DNA of 64,000 bases from positions 3,445,529 through 3,509,528 of the forward strand of contig NC_031480.1 of assembly GCF_000006565.2 (NCBI RefSeq), given 5' to 3'. Source of the DNA: Toxoplasma gondii ME49. Taxonomy: Eukaryota > Apicomplexa > Conoidasida > Eucoccidiorida > Sarcocystidae. Shown one piece after another: positions 31,978 to 44,423 of the stretch (position 1 is its first letter; every line of letters starts with the position of its first letter). The notes under the pieces are model-generated. The model saw only the letters and a program-made list of their open reading frames with translations. It was not told where the DNA came from and made no database searches. The position numbers and the translations under genes were made by a program.

Positions 31978-34900
31978 TCACTCGCCCTCGTCTCTCCAGA
32001 GGGCGACATCGGGTAGATCTTCGTCGTCCAGGTCTTTCAGGTTCTTGAATTTCTCTCGCAGATCAATTTGTTCCGGAGCGAGTCTGAAGGGATCTTCGTT
32101 CAGAGTTGCCTCTCCTCTGTCCACGCGCGCCAGCCAGTCCTGGTGAACGTTATGTGCTACGTCGGGGTCTTCCACGAGACGCTGGTACTCTGGCGACCGG
32201 CTCTTCAGCAGCTGCGGGTTCAGGTACTCCATTCCTGAGAAATCCGAGAAACGCGAAATGATCACGACATGAGGGACTCTGACGGTGATGCCCCGAGGCG
32301 ACACTGGCTTCTCTCCATACATCTCTCGTCTGCTGTGCTCTCGCTCTCTTTTCTCTGATCTCTGCTCCTCTATCTGTTCTCTCCTCGCCTCTCTCTCTGA
32401 TCTCTGACCTCTCCTCGCCTCTTTCGGTTTTCGTCTGTTTCTCACTGGGTCTGTCTCCTTTTCGGTTTCGCTCTTCTCTTTTTTCTCTGCATTCTCTCGC
32501 CTCTCTCCTTTGCGCTCCCCCCCCCCCCGCGCCCCCCGCGCCCCCCCCCCGCCCGTCTCATGTGTCCGTACCCTGTCCTGCGCGGCATTTCGCGTTTTCG
32601 GATTCCCTCGTTCTCTTCCGCAGTCTCTCTTCTTTCTCTCCGTCCCCTCCCCACTTCCGTTCTCTCCTTTCCCTTCTCGAGCTTGCCTGAGGGGACATGG
32701 TCGCCTGGGTCGAGGTCGTCAGGGTGGAGGTCGAAGTCTTCGAGACCCCATCTCACGCGCGCCTCTTCCTCCTGAGACAAGTGCGTCTCGAGGTGTGGGC
32801 GCTTCGAGGTCGCGCTCCAGTGCTCGTCTGTCCAGGTGAAGTGACCCTTCCGTACATGCTCCGCCGCCATTTCCATCAGAATCAACGCCCGCGTCATCGT
32901 CGCGTTGCTCACAGGCTTCTCCCAGGAGAACGTGCCATCGAAGCCGCTGCCGATCAAGAGGCCTCCCGTCTCTGTGTCGTTGAATAAAATCTTCGTCTCC
33001 GGTTTGTACAGCCACACGCCTGGGCGGTAGTCGCGCGCGTGATCTTCCTCCCGATTTGCCGCAAGCGCCGTCATCTAAAACGAACAGGCCATGTACACGC
33101 AAGGCGACGACTCCCTTTTCCACATGCGCCTCCGCGCGAAACAGAGCAACTCGACAGAGGTCGGTATACAGACACGCTCACGGACGCACAGTTGGCCATC
33201 CAAACGCCGACAGCCATCTGTACGCAGGTCAATATCTAATATACATATATATATTTACATATAGATATTTATATATATATATATATAAATATACTCATAG
33301 AGATGTCTGCAGAGAGACATCCAGACCAGCACTGGGATACAGCGAGAGTTATACATACATCCGCAGAGAGACAGATGCACCCGCATAGATATCGACATCT
33401 TCACCGACGTATATATATCATATGTATAGATGGCGACTTTCACCTACATAAGTAGAATACCGACATCTGCCATAACATATATATATATATGTATATTCGT
33501 GTTTGTTTCTTACGAGTGGAGGATCTGGGATGTCTCCAGTTTCGTCTTGTCCCGTGGCGTGGAAAGGCTCGCTGAGGTATTGCCCCTCGGGAAGGTGCAG
33601 GTACGCCCAATCCTTCAAGTAGTCCTGGTAGAAAGGCTTGTCAAGATCGTGCGCCGCGTCTTCAGTCACATTTAATTTGTTTCGGATAATCCAGTCTGCG
33701 AGGTCGACCTTCTCCACGCACATCGCCTCCTCGTCGACCTCGAGTTCGTCCTCGTCTTCCAGCTTTGTGTGTCTCGGATTCGGCATCACCATCTCGCCAG
33801 CCTTCCCGTAAAAGTCCACTTTGACCGCATGCGCGAGAAACAGCGAGCGATACACCCCGGCGCGCGTGTACGGCAGGCGCCGACAGAAGTCTCTCGCCTC
33901 TTCGTCGTCTTCAGCGAAAAACAAGAGCGACTCAACAGCGGCCTCCTTCTCAGTCGTCATTGGACTGTGAGGATTCTCCCATGATGACGCGTTCTGCAAA
34001 GACCGCAGGTGCGACGCGCGACTCGCAGCCCGCTCGCGCTCCTCCGCCAGGTGTGCAGACACCGCGGAAGCCGCCGCCGACTTCAAAGCAGAGAACACCG
34101 AGGCGGTAGAAGAAGAGAGCGAAGACGAGGAAGAAAGAGAAGAAGACAGAGAAGAAGACAGTGAGGGTCTTTGTGTCTCTTGTTTCGTTTCTGTTTCGTT
34201 CCAAGGCTGAGAAGATGACTTTATGGCCTCGTTTTTGTCGTCTTGCGACCGGTCCGTTCTCTCTGTTTCCTCGGTGCTGTCTGCTTTTTTCTCGCTGGCG
34301 TTTTTCATCCCAAGGTTCGCGAGTTCTCTCGCCACAGCTAAAGAGCCGCCTTGCCCGTCGTCGCCAGCAACGAGGCCGAGAACGAAGGCCGCCGCTGCGC
34401 TCACGGAAATGTCGAAATTCTCTTTTGCATTTTCATCCAGAAAAAGGTTTTCTGGTCTTCTCGAGGATCCACAAGAGCCAGTTCCCTGCCCATGGTTCCC
34501 GCTGCCGTTTTCCACCTCTCTGTCCAGCTCATGGACCTTTTCTTTTTCCTTTTTCCGCGGTGGGTCCACGGTGCTGGCGACTGTGGCGGCTCCTCTGTTT
34601 GAACGTGTCAACGAATTTTCCTCGACTTGAGGGGACTTTTCGAGATGGTTGGATGCTGCGCATGTCTGCGCGCTGCGTTCGGCATGTGCGGGAGAAGCTT
34701 CGACTCCGTTGTTCTGCCAAAAGATCTCCGATTCGCTCGACGCCTTTCGCTCAGACGCTTTGCCGTCTACGTGGACAGAGCCTCCCGGCGCGTCCCCAGA
34801 GTTGCCGCGGCCCCGAGAAGCCCAGAAAGGCTGAGAATTCAAAGTCTCCTCAACCACGCGCTGCACTACGGAGAAGACGAGTCGCGCGCGTTCGTCCTCC

Positions 34901-37900
34901 AAAGAAGAAAAGTGAAGAGAGAACGACTCTGAAGACTGAGGAGACAGAGCCGACGGAGCGGTTTGAGGCGAGAACTCGAGAGACTTGTCGCGAGAAGAAG
35001 ACGCTGCGGTCTGCCTGAGAACTTCCCGAAGCGCATGCCACGACTCGAGGTCGCGAGAGAGGTTGCCAGAGAGGTTCTCAACTTGAGAGACTTCACACTG
35101 TTTCAAGAGATTCACCACGGCCTTCGCCGCCACGACGGCGACACGAGCCTTCGCGCCGCGCCTCCGCCAGCGCTGAAAAACGTTCGCATTTTGCTCGGGC
35201 GTCATCGGAAGGAGTTGTTCCGGGGGGAGAAGGAGACTGTCTGGGGAGTCCGGCCTTGGAAAAAAAAGGAAAGAGCGACGTTCCACGCAGTTGCTCCGAC
35301 ACAGGAAACGCAGCTGCTTCTCCTGCAAAAGCGTCAAAGCTGGGGAGCGCCCCACCCCCGCGGAAGAAGAGGCAGAAGGAGAGAAACGCACCGAGGAAGC
35401 CTCAGGCGCAACAGAAACAGCACGAGAAGAAGAGAGAGAAGGAACCGCAGATGAAGAAGAGGAAGACGACGCAGGAGATGACAAAGAGGAAGACGACGCA
35501 GGAGATGAAGAAGCTTCGCTGGCGTTGTCGTTTCCTCTCTCTGTTTCGCCTTCTTCGCGGTTTGGCCACGGCGCACGAGGAGGCGGTGGGAGGTAGAAGC
35601 CGAGAGAAAGGTAGATTTCATCTCGTTCGGCGCTTCTTCTCTCGCCTTTGCCAAGCAATATATGTTCCGCCGTGGCGTCGGTCAACTCGTAGAGATGTCC
35701 TTCTCGATAGACTCCTGAACAGGACAGCCGAGAAGGACAGACACGGGGGCGAAACGAGGCGTCTCCCACGGCGACGAGGAGACTGATCTCGCACACACTT
35801 GAGTCGTCCCTCTCTCTCCTTCCACTCGGTCCAAGATTAGCGATGAGCTAAATGGATTCACGAAAGCTGTCACCCACTAGGAGGTTTGCCTGAGAGACGA
35901 ACAACCACAACTCTTCCAGATCGGTCGGCACAGACTGTCAAATGGACTCGAAAAGCTTCGCTCCCTTCCACACAAAACACGCGAATCCGCTCAACAGGCA
36001 AAGGCTCAGGTTCCGCTACGCTTTCGAGGCTCTGGCTGCCGGCTTCTTCGGAAGAAAACAAAGGGTGCTTCGAGCCGGACGCCTCGTCTAGGTCTTGGGG
36101 GTCTGCGACCCGAAACTGTAGACCTCAAATCGAACGTGTCTGGGGTGCAACTTGTGCGCTTCGCGCTTCGTTCTACTCTTTGCTTCGAAACAAGCAACCT
36201 GTCACTTCGCGCAACTGAGCGGCTGCAGAGAAACGGTCCTCGACGTTCACTCGGGCAAACAGAGGAAAGAAGCCAGAAAAGGCTCAGGGCTCTCTACCGG
36301 TCGACGGTCTCTTCGTGTTTCCTCTGTTGTCGCCGCTCTTCGGCGCCAGTGTGTGTATCGGAGAGGAGGATGCGCCGACAGAGAAGAAGAGACCAAGCGA
36401 GAAGAAGAACAGAGAGGAGACTTCACGAGAAGACGAGGCAGGGAGAACAGAAGAGTGCGAGAAAAGGGATGCGAAAAGAAGAGAGAAGAGGTAAAGTGAG
36501 AGGAATGAATGAGCAGAAGAAGAGAAGAGCACGACACACTCCAGAGAAGGGAGACGAACAGGTTATAGGAAATCTGAGACTCTAGATACGGCCTTGCGGC
36601 AGCAACGTGGGGAAGGCACAAGAGGGTCAACCAGAGGAAACGACGAACAGAGAAGAAATCAGAGAAGAGCCATGAAACGCGGTTGAAAAGGATCCAGAGT
36701 GAAAGCAGAGCAGAACATAAGGAGGAAAATCTCACTTCTCATTCCTTTGTTCCTCGTTTTCTGTCTTCTTTGCTGTTCTCTCTCTCTCTCTGTCGTTTGG
36801 CTCGCTAGTTCCGAGTGTCTCTTCTCCCTGTTTCGCTCCCCCCCTTGTCTTTTCTCTCTCTTCTTCTCGGCAGTTCCTCCTTCCATGCGCTCTCTTCTCC
36901 TCTTCTCCTCTTCTCTTCTCCTTCTCTCTTTCTGCTTCTCTCTCGCTGGAAACTTGCCTGCTTTGTGTTTCGGATTTGATTCGAGGAAGCGGACCGCGTG
37001 GTGGAGAGTGGGTGCGGCGAAGACGAAGTAGTCGCCTAGAGCCATGCCCTTTCCGGTTCTCTGGAAAGCGAATCTGTTTTCCCGTTTCTCTTTCTCCAGG
37101 GAGACGAGTCGAAACAGCTCCAGCATCTTTGCGGAGCTGTTGCAGAGGCGCGTAGACAGACGCGCCCAGACGATGAACGGGAGCTGCAGTCTCGGGTGTA
37201 TCGATGTTTCCCACACATGGAACGGCGGATGCGGGAGAGGCAGGCGAGGTCGCGGATCTGCCACCGCCTCTGGCTTTCTGTCCAGCTGCTGCCACAGCGT
37301 TTGCTCTTGAAAGAGCTTCTTCTCTTCTCCAAGCAGCGCCTCCACTCTCGCCTCGTACTCGGCTAAAAGAAAGGGAAGCTTCGCCAGGCAAATCGCTGCG
37401 TACACCCGCCACCCGAAAGGCACTGACGGCTGCGCCTGAAGAAAAAAGAGAAAAGAAAGAAAAGTCTGGACGGCAAGGTAGAAGGAAACAAGCAGAGCAG
37501 ACGAGTGAAAACCAGGGAAGTGAAAAGGACACAGAAAGACCCCGAGCCAACTGCAAAAAACAGAAAAGAGAAGAAAGGGAAGCAGGAAAAGAAAAGACAC
37601 AAAGAATACGGAGGAAAGAGATGAAGAGCAACAAGAGGGGAAAACAGAGGAGACAGAAAGTCCAGACGAAAGGACACAACTCGATCAACACCCAAGGACG
37701 AAAAGCAAAAACATGACGTGAGTTAGGGAGACTTTCGTTCTAGAACATTTCGTGCTAAACTCGAACTGTGCCTCAGAGACCTCTATATCGCTTGTGAAGC
37801 ACCTCTCCCCTTTCGTCCAGGACCTTCTACCTTTGCCTCCTCTTTCTCTGCCCCTTCTCTTTTATTGTTTCTCTTCTCTCCCCCTCTCCTCTCTCTTTTT

Positions 37901-40900
37901 TTCTCCGTTCTTCTCATTTCTTCTCTTTTCTTCCTTCTCTCTTTCCATCTCCTCTGTCTGCACTCTTTGTCGCTCGTCGCATCGCCGTCCTCACCTTCAC
38001 CTTAACTGTTTGTCCGCTCCCTCCTCTTCTTCGCTTTTCTTCTCCCCTTGTTCTCTCCGCGAGCTTCCCGAGCGCCGTCGCCATCTCACTTCTTTTCACC
38101 GTTCTTCTCCCTCGGTCTCTCCTGTTCTCTCTTTCCTCGCTTCGCTGCTCTCCTCTTCTCCGATATCCCTTTCTTCGCTTTCTCTCGCTATTATCGACTT
38201 TTCCTTTTCCTCTCTTCCTCTGAATCTCCTCGCTTTCCCCCTTCTCCTCACCATGTCGCTTTCACGCATTGGCCGCCGCGGACTCTGCCCGAAGTCGCCG
38301 ACCGCGGCAGCCTCCAAGTTATGCGAAGGCCTGTAGTTGCTTTCTGCAGAAACACGGAGGCTTCAGACACCACTGTTTGCTCCAAAGAAAAAAGTACTGC
38401 CCCTTTTAAAGTCTCGCCGAAACCGTTGGCGAAACCCGACGCCGCAACCTTGAGAAACGCACAACCTCGGAAACCACGAAGGACACAGGCCTCTCGAGCT
38501 TCTCTACGGAAAGGCCCTGGGGACAAAAACACAACCCCACACAGGCCCCTGTCTCTTCTTCCTCGTCTCTCTTCTTCTCTGAGAGGAATGCGTATCTAGC
38601 GCATGGCAAGCGCTGCGACTTCGTAAACAGCTACTGCAGCAGCAGCTGAACTCTCCTGCGGCTGTGCTTCCGTCGCAGGAGTATGTTGACAGCTCGAGCG
38701 AGTCGCGCAGAAAAAAACGGGTGCTCGAGTCGGGAAGGGCGGGAGGTTGTCTCAAAGGCCAGAACGAGTGCGAGACTGCGTTCGTGGATCGACAGGAAAA
38801 ACACCGAAGTCATCGTGCCGCGAAAACGAGGAGCGAGCGCAGTGGCGCAGACTCCTTCTTCTCGCCTCTCGTATTTCTGCTTCTGGAGGAAGGTGAGTGA
38901 GCAGACGGGAGGCGATTTTCACTGGCGAGGTCGAAAATGTCGCAGCGTTGCTTCCGTGAAGCTGTTTTACGAGTCGGGCTCCTCTCCGTCCCCTTGGCAG
39001 CTGACGCCGTTTTTTTGACATGCTTGCTTCTAGAAAAAGCGATGCGATACAGAGACTCAGGATCCCAGGAAAGAGACGCTTTTTTTTCGGTTTTTTTCGA
39101 GCAGTGTCACAAATACTCATCTTCGTCGCTTCGCTCTCTGTCTGTCCCCCGATTCTTGTCTTCTTTCTCTCTCTCTGCTCTGACCTTGAAAGGGGGTCCA
39201 GTGGGGATTGTAGAGATGGTACGCTCGAACGTTGTCTGCACCGAAGTAGTCTCTTCTGTCCGCTTCACGCTCTTCCTTCGTAGGCATCCGCCGGATGTCC
39301 TGCTTCTCCTCTTCGCTGATGAAGTCCAAGGGAAAGGGGAGAGGGTCCTCAGGGTTGTCTGGAGGTCCTTTCGGCAGGGGGATGTTGTGGTAGTAGAACT
39401 CCGGAAGCGAGACATCGGGAGCAGCGTCTCCGACCTTGAAGCGCCCTGCAGCTTCTTCTTCTCGCCGATGTGACCAAGCCTCCTTCTCCGCCTCACTCGA
39501 GCCACGCACGCTTCGCTCGCGTCTCCTTCTCAAGGCCTCTTCCTCGAGAGATGTTTCGGCGTCACCCCACAGCCCTGGCGCCGTCGCCCCTCCAGGGGAC
39601 GACGCGTCTCGGCGGTCCGCCTTGGCTGCCCGCGATCGAATCAAGAAACCTCTCTTTGTTCGGCGCGGCTCGACTGCATGCAGCAACTCTTCTTCCGGTT
39701 TGTCTTCTTCTTCGGAGAGACCGGCAGACTCTGGGTCTCGTTCTCTTCGCTGGCGAGAGGCGGTGGACGCAGAGGAGAGGAAGTCGACATCTTCCGCGAG
39801 AGAAACGCCGAAGAATTCGCTGTCTTCGCGGACGCCGCGCTCGTCGTCTGGCAGATGGGAAGAGAGAAACTGCGTCTTCCGAGCGCACAGGCCCCGAGAG
39901 GACTTGGGAGAGACGCGCGGTGGAGAAAACACAGAAGAACGAGGTGGAGAAGGAGAAGCAAAAGATCGACGAGAAGGACAAGCTGAGGAGACAAAAGAAG
40001 CAGAAGGACGAGAAAGACGAGAAGGAGAAGCGGAAGCGAAACGCAGAGAGACAGCGCGGGGCGTAGGTACAGGGCCCAGAGAGCTCGGAGTCGAGGCGAA
40101 GGGACAAGAACAGTCCGAGTGAGGAGGAAAGCATGTGACAGAGGGCGGCGGGCAAAGAGAGCGGAGAGCGAAGCGATGTCTTGGCCCTCTCCTCGACCGA
40201 TTCCAGTGTGCAGACAGCGACCCGATGCGGCGCGTCGCGTCCGAAGTTCCCTTCTGCGTTTCGCGCATCAACAGCCAGAGAGCGCCTCCGCAGAACACAA
40301 AGGCAGAAAACGGGGAAGCCTCATTTCTCCGGGTGTCGCGTCGCGCTCTCCCGCTGCCTCGTTCTTCTTCGTCGGTCTGCGAGTCCGCCTGTCGAAAGGG
40401 AGTCCTCTTCCTCCCTCCCGCCGTCTCTCCTACCGCCTCACGCCTTCCGCCCCAGATGTTTGTACACCCGGAGGAGAGGCATTCTGCGGGAGAGAGGCGG
40501 AGACCTTCGGGAGCTTGCGTCGCAGATCTTGGTCGGGACGGGGAGTCTCTGTCGCGGAGAGAAGAAAGAGAGACAAAAGAGCCGGCGCTGCTCGTGGCAG
40601 GAGAGAGATGCCTGCCGATCGAGAAGAGGCATCTTGCGGAGAAGTCTTTTGCGGCGCTGGCGCGAAAGGCGGTTGACAGCGGGTGGTGAGAGGGCTCCCA
40701 GCGGAGAGAGGCGGCGAGTTGAGAAACGGGAGGAAACGAACTCGAGCGGTGTCTCCGTTTGTCTCCGCCGAGGAGGGCACTGTGGGGATGGCCGCCCCGA
40801 AGAGGCTCAGACAGAGAGAGACCGACGGAAGCGGTGAGCCAGATGAAGAGGGAGAGACGAGAGAGGAGAACCGGGAGGAGAAAAGGAAGCAGGACCGAAA

Positions 40901-40925
40901 AGAGAAGGGAGAAGCGAAGGCGCAT
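31978..40925 (-). CDS. Large protein of unknown function with N-terminal hydrophobic leader (nine exons, about 1829 aa)
   Basis: Exons on the minus strand are 39185-40925, 38923-39000, 38252-38343, 36958-37435, 36206-36222, 35878-36115, 33514-35714, 32687-33074 and 31978-32234; exons 2, 3 and 5 are tentative. Phases agree and the sum is 1830 codons. The start (CGCAAAAATGCG) gives a strongly hydrophobic leader to about residue 38, then a long Ser/Arg-rich stretch, the layout of bipartite apicoplast targeting or a signal anchor. Conserved-looking blocks are FGADNVRAYHLYNPHWTPF at about 560; FGWRVYAAICLAKLPFLLA and LQLPFIVWARLSTRL in exon 4; ERIRVFCVEGSEAFRV in exon 6; VDLADWIIRNKLNV and DYLKDWAYLHLPEG late in exon 7; and PGVWLYKPETKILFND in exon 8. 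The C-terminus is acidic (DLDDEDLPDVALW). Exon 7 also carries Ser/Glu-rich low complexity. No enzymatic motif was recognised. Two introns appear to use GC-AG boundaries. Confidence 0.7.
32517..32554. repeat. C-rich homopolymer tract in an intron of the 1829-aa gene
   Basis: Three C runs of 8-12 broken by GCG. It reads as G-rich on the sense (minus) strand, just inside the intron between exons 8 and 9. Confidence 0.85.
33238..33300. repeat. TA microsatellite in intron 7 of the 1829-aa gene
   Basis: Imperfect TA run. A second block occurs in the same intron at about 33409-33502. Confidence 0.85.
34050..34063. repeat. RGTGT-N4-ACACY palindrome in coding exon 7 of the 1829-aa gene
   Basis: GGTGTGCAGACACC. 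It is translated on the minus strand as Val-Ser-Ala-His-Leu. Confidence 0.75.
36206..36222 (-). other. Predicted 17-nt microexon of the 1829-aa gene
   Basis: It sits between a strong TTTCTCTGCAG acceptor and a GTGACA donor. It converts phase 1 (end of exon 4) to phase 0 (start of exon 6) and adds Ala-Ala-Gln-Leu-Arg-Glu. Without some such exon the flanking, clearly coding frames do not join. Confidence 0.5.
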
Positions 40926-41348
40926 TTTTGCGGGGAAACGAAAGCCATCTGTCCAGAGCCGGTGTCCCCCCGGAGTTGGGGGAGAGAAGGAGAGTAGAAA
41001 AGGAGTCAAAGCGTGAGGAGAGGAAGAGCAGAGAGAGGAAAGAACATGGCGGGTGAACAGAGGATGCGTGATAAAAAAGGAGAAACAGGGGAAACAGAAG
41101 AAGAGAGAAACAGAGAGAGACAAGGAGGAGACATCAGCGAGAGGGTGTCACGAAGCAGGAAAAGAGAGCCCGAGAGAGTAGAAGAGAGACCCAAGAGGGA
41201 GAGAGGAGACGACGAATAGGCATTCAACAGGAAAGCGCAAGCAGCTTGCCGATCCCCCGGTCAGCAGGAGAAAGAGGCCAACAGACTCTGTTTCCCTACA
41301 TGGCGGAAGAAGAGAGAGGAGAAGGAGAGCAATGTTCTGTCATGAAAA
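40926..41348. other. Divergent intergenic region
   Basis: About 420 bp, pyrimidine-rich on the minus strand. It presumably holds the 5' UTR of the 1829-aa gene and the promoter of the next gene. No feature was recognised. Confidence 0.45.
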
Positions 41349-44290
41349 ATGGGTGGAAAACGACCATTGTTCGACGACGTGACCTGCCGCAGTCTGTTGG
41401 GAGACAGGCGCGGGCAGACGAGCATTGCGTTCGTCTGACATAGAAGGCAAGAAGGTTTTCAGAGAACGACTCTCTCCTGTAGCACAGCCTCGCCCCCCAT
41501 GTTCATCCACTCGTTTTTCCTGTCACACATGAGGGCTTGGGAAAAAGGAGATTTGAAAATATGTAAGAAACTTGGCCAGATGTTTTCTGTTTCTCGATTT
41601 CGACCCAGCTGTAAAGACAGCTGTCTTGCCCCCCCGAGCGAATAGAGATCGACCGGCGTTGTTGTTGCAGGCGCAGAAGCGTTCTCGTCGTCCTCTGAAT
41701 CATTTTCTTCTTGAAGAAGAAACCGGACAGCCCGATCTGTTTCTTGGATTCTCTACAGGCAAGGGAGACAAGATCACGCTCGATTCAAAACGCAAAGTTC
41801 TGGTGGATTCTACACATCTGCTGAGCCGCTGTCGCGCGAATGCATGCAGTTTGCTTCCTGTGCGACTGCTGAGGTCGGTACGGCGTCGAGCGAGGACGAG
41901 GCAGGAGACACTTGCGAGCTCCAGTGTCTCCTTCTCGTCTCTGTCAGGTAGCGCCATTGTTACATTTTCTCTCGTCTTCTCCTCCACACTGTCTGACGCG
42001 TCGCCCAATCGAAACTGAGGCGTTTCTTCTCTCGGTTCTCCTGCGTGAGCCGTGAAGCCGCGCTGCTCAACGCCACGGCGAAGCGAGTAAGTTTCGCGTT
42101 CTGTCTCCACCTTCCTTCTTCCAGACGGGCATCAGCAGATTTTATCTTTTCTCTGTCTTCACTTTGCGGCTCGTTACTTCTCTGCGTAGCGACAAATCCA
42201 CTAGGACCTACGCTTTCTTCCGTGACATCTCTTTGTATCTGTTCGTATCTCCATCAATCTTCTCTAGTATGTATATACATATATATAATTCTAGTATATA
42301 TATATATAATATAGGTGCAGTTGTATAAACAGTTCCGTCATCATTTGCCAAGATGGATTTTCCTGTTTCATCTGTAGAGGTGGGTCTGTACTGAATAGAT
42401 GAATTTTTTTTTGTGTACGCCTGTCTCAGTCTCTGCGTCTCTCTGGGCCTCTATCAACAAGTCTGTGGCTTTAGTCTGATAGTATCACTGTGCATTTCTC
42501 CGCTTGATTGCAACAGATTGTTGAGGACTGTCTACGACCGCGAGATTAGCTAAATCCAGCATCGACTCAAAGGCAGATTCAGAAAGGGCATTTCACCCTG
42601 CTCCCTCAGAAGGCTGCGGCCAGTTGCCGTTCCTCTCTGGTTCTCGCTCGCCTCACTCGTGTATTCATGTTTGCCGGTGAAAGTCGAAAAGAGGCGAGAG
42701 AGGAAACGTTCGGAAGGCCAGAATGAGGGGGGAAAGCGATCGGCAGAAGTAGGTTGCTCCAAGCCAGTGACAGGTCCGTCCTTCTTCAACTGCGTAGTTA
42801 CAAGAGAGATCTACACCGTTTTCTACAGACTTTCAATTCCAGTGAGCAGACGAGAACGTCAGCTTTTCTCGTAGATGCGCCCGCCGTGAAATGTTGCAGA
42901 GAAAACAGGAATGTCTCCCTCGCAGATTCTGCTTTTAGGAGACAGGAGAGCTGAAAACCGAGTTTCACAAAGTCCGAAGAAGCAGATCCCTTTCAACTGC
43001 TCCTGTAAACGGTATAGAAGAGGGAGCTGCGTCTGTCTCTAAGTGAGAAGTACCCTTGCACAACTCGGTCAACGAAAGCACAAACGTTCGGGTATGAGAA
43101 GCAAGGCACTGCCAAGCGTCTTATCTGAGGTGTCTCGATGAGGCGTGAGTCTTTATACCTTGCTGGATTTCTGCTACAGTTGAGTTTTTCTCATGTCCTG
43201 AGCAAAACGCAGAGTGGATGTTTCATCTAGTTCGAAAGACAGGCGTTCCCCGCCATTTCCTGGTTTTATTAGAGTTCTCTTCTGGAAATCCTCTTCAGTG
43301 CCTTTCGCCTGCCGTTCGCGCTTCTTCGCCGGAGCGAAACGCTGGTGGGAGTGGAAGCGGCTTCTTCACGACAGAAGACATTTTTCACGGCCACAGTCTT
43401 CTTTCGCTCTCCTCTTTCGCGAGTCTCTGAGCGACGAAGAGGAGCAGCGCAAAGAAGAAGTGGAGGCCGCAGACAGGAGGAGACAGTCCTCAGAGACAGC
43501 TCGTAAGTAACGCTGTCGCAGACGCGCCTCCTCCTGAAACGAGGCCTTTTTGTCTTTACAACGTCCACCTCTGCACTCAGAAGCACTCGAGTTTCCTTTT
43601 CGCGGCCACGGTGAAAGAAGAGAGCTACATCTGCTGTCTGCGCTACGCCGCATATCTCAGTTTCGACGCCTTGACGAAAAGACATGTGAGTGCTCTTCGC
43701 TCCTCAGAGAGCGGAGGAGGCGAAGTGAAGCGAGAGAAGACGGGAAGTGCGAGACGAAAGTCGAGCAGACAAAATGGCGAGAAACTCACAAGGGACCTGC
43801 ACAGAAGAAGACAGAAAACGCAGTGGAAGACAGTAGGGAAAGCAACGAGCAAAGCGGTGAACAAAGCAGTGAGGGAATCAATGGCAGAAGGAGGAACGAA
43901 CAGAGACAAGAAGAGCGTTCTGACAAGCACAGACGAGAGCGCAGCTCCTTCGAGAAACTCAGACGCCGAGAGAAACGAAGAAGTTGTCAATCGAGGAAAG
44001 GCGACCTTGGAAAGGAGATCGAGGGAAGATCAAAGCGAAACGCGATTTCGAGACCCGCGAGAGCCGTCGTTCCTCCTGTGTGGCTACCGCCTCCACTCTG
44101 CCTGAAGAATGTCCATTGTGGATGCTTGTACCCTCAGATGCGAAACAGAGCAGTTCGCCGTGTAGGACGTCGAGAAGCGCTGAAGACCAAGAGGATGAAG
44201 CATCCTACTCTCATTGACTTCCTGTCTGAACAGGTCTGGTCAATTCCTCTGTACCAGCAGCGTAGACGCGTCCTTCTTCTTCCCCTTTGA
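41349..44290 (+). CDS. Tentative multi-exon gene, basic protein of unknown function (about 291 aa)
   Basis: The model is 41349-41378, 41671-41873, 42050-42086, 42321-42373, 42798-42841, 43243-43344, 43432-43685 and 44138-44290, phases consistent. The best-supported part is exon 7, whose frame reads FCLYNVHLCTQKHSSFLF and CCLRYAAYLSFDALTK before a GTGAGT donor. It joins in phase 0 to a final exon ending MKHPTLIDFLSEQVWSIPLYQQ and a basic Leu-rich tail. Exons 2-5 give a continuous Arg/Leu-rich helical region (LLSREAALLNATAKRLYKQF across two junctions). The start GAAAAATGGG fits local usage. Exons 1 and 6 are weak, and the last exon could begin at 44108. The protein is basic with no recognised domain; small basic helical proteins of this kind are common among organellar ribosome and assembly factors, but that is only a guess. 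Confidence 0.45.
42272..42314. repeat. TA microsatellite
   Basis: Imperfect TATATA run directly before a predicted exon of the tentative gene. Confidence 0.8.
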
Positions 44291-44409
44291 ATGCAGAGGA
44301 AAAGACCCAGATCCAGAACTTCAGTGATCCCCTCGTCGAATCCAAGCGTCCTTTCACATTTCTGCCCATCTCCACTCTTCTTCTGTCTGCCTTCTCCCGT
44401 TCTTTCCCC

Positions 44410-44423
44410 GGTGTACATACACT
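44410..44423. repeat. RGTGT-N4-ACACY palindrome
   Basis: GGTGTACATACACT, about 120 bp after the stop codon of the tentative gene. Confidence 0.75.

Noticed and set aside
38344..38518. An exon candidate after TTTTTGTCCCCAG at about 38519 on the minus strand, open for about 90 codons.
   Set aside because: Its frame does not match the phase of the strongly coding exon at 36958-37435; kept out of the model though an additional small exon here is possible.
43503..43521. A 19-nt GTAAGT...GCAG segment that would join an Asp/Glu-rich frame to the downstream coding exon in phase.
   Set aside because: Far below workable intron size; the downstream frame is already open through it from 43432, so it is read as exon.
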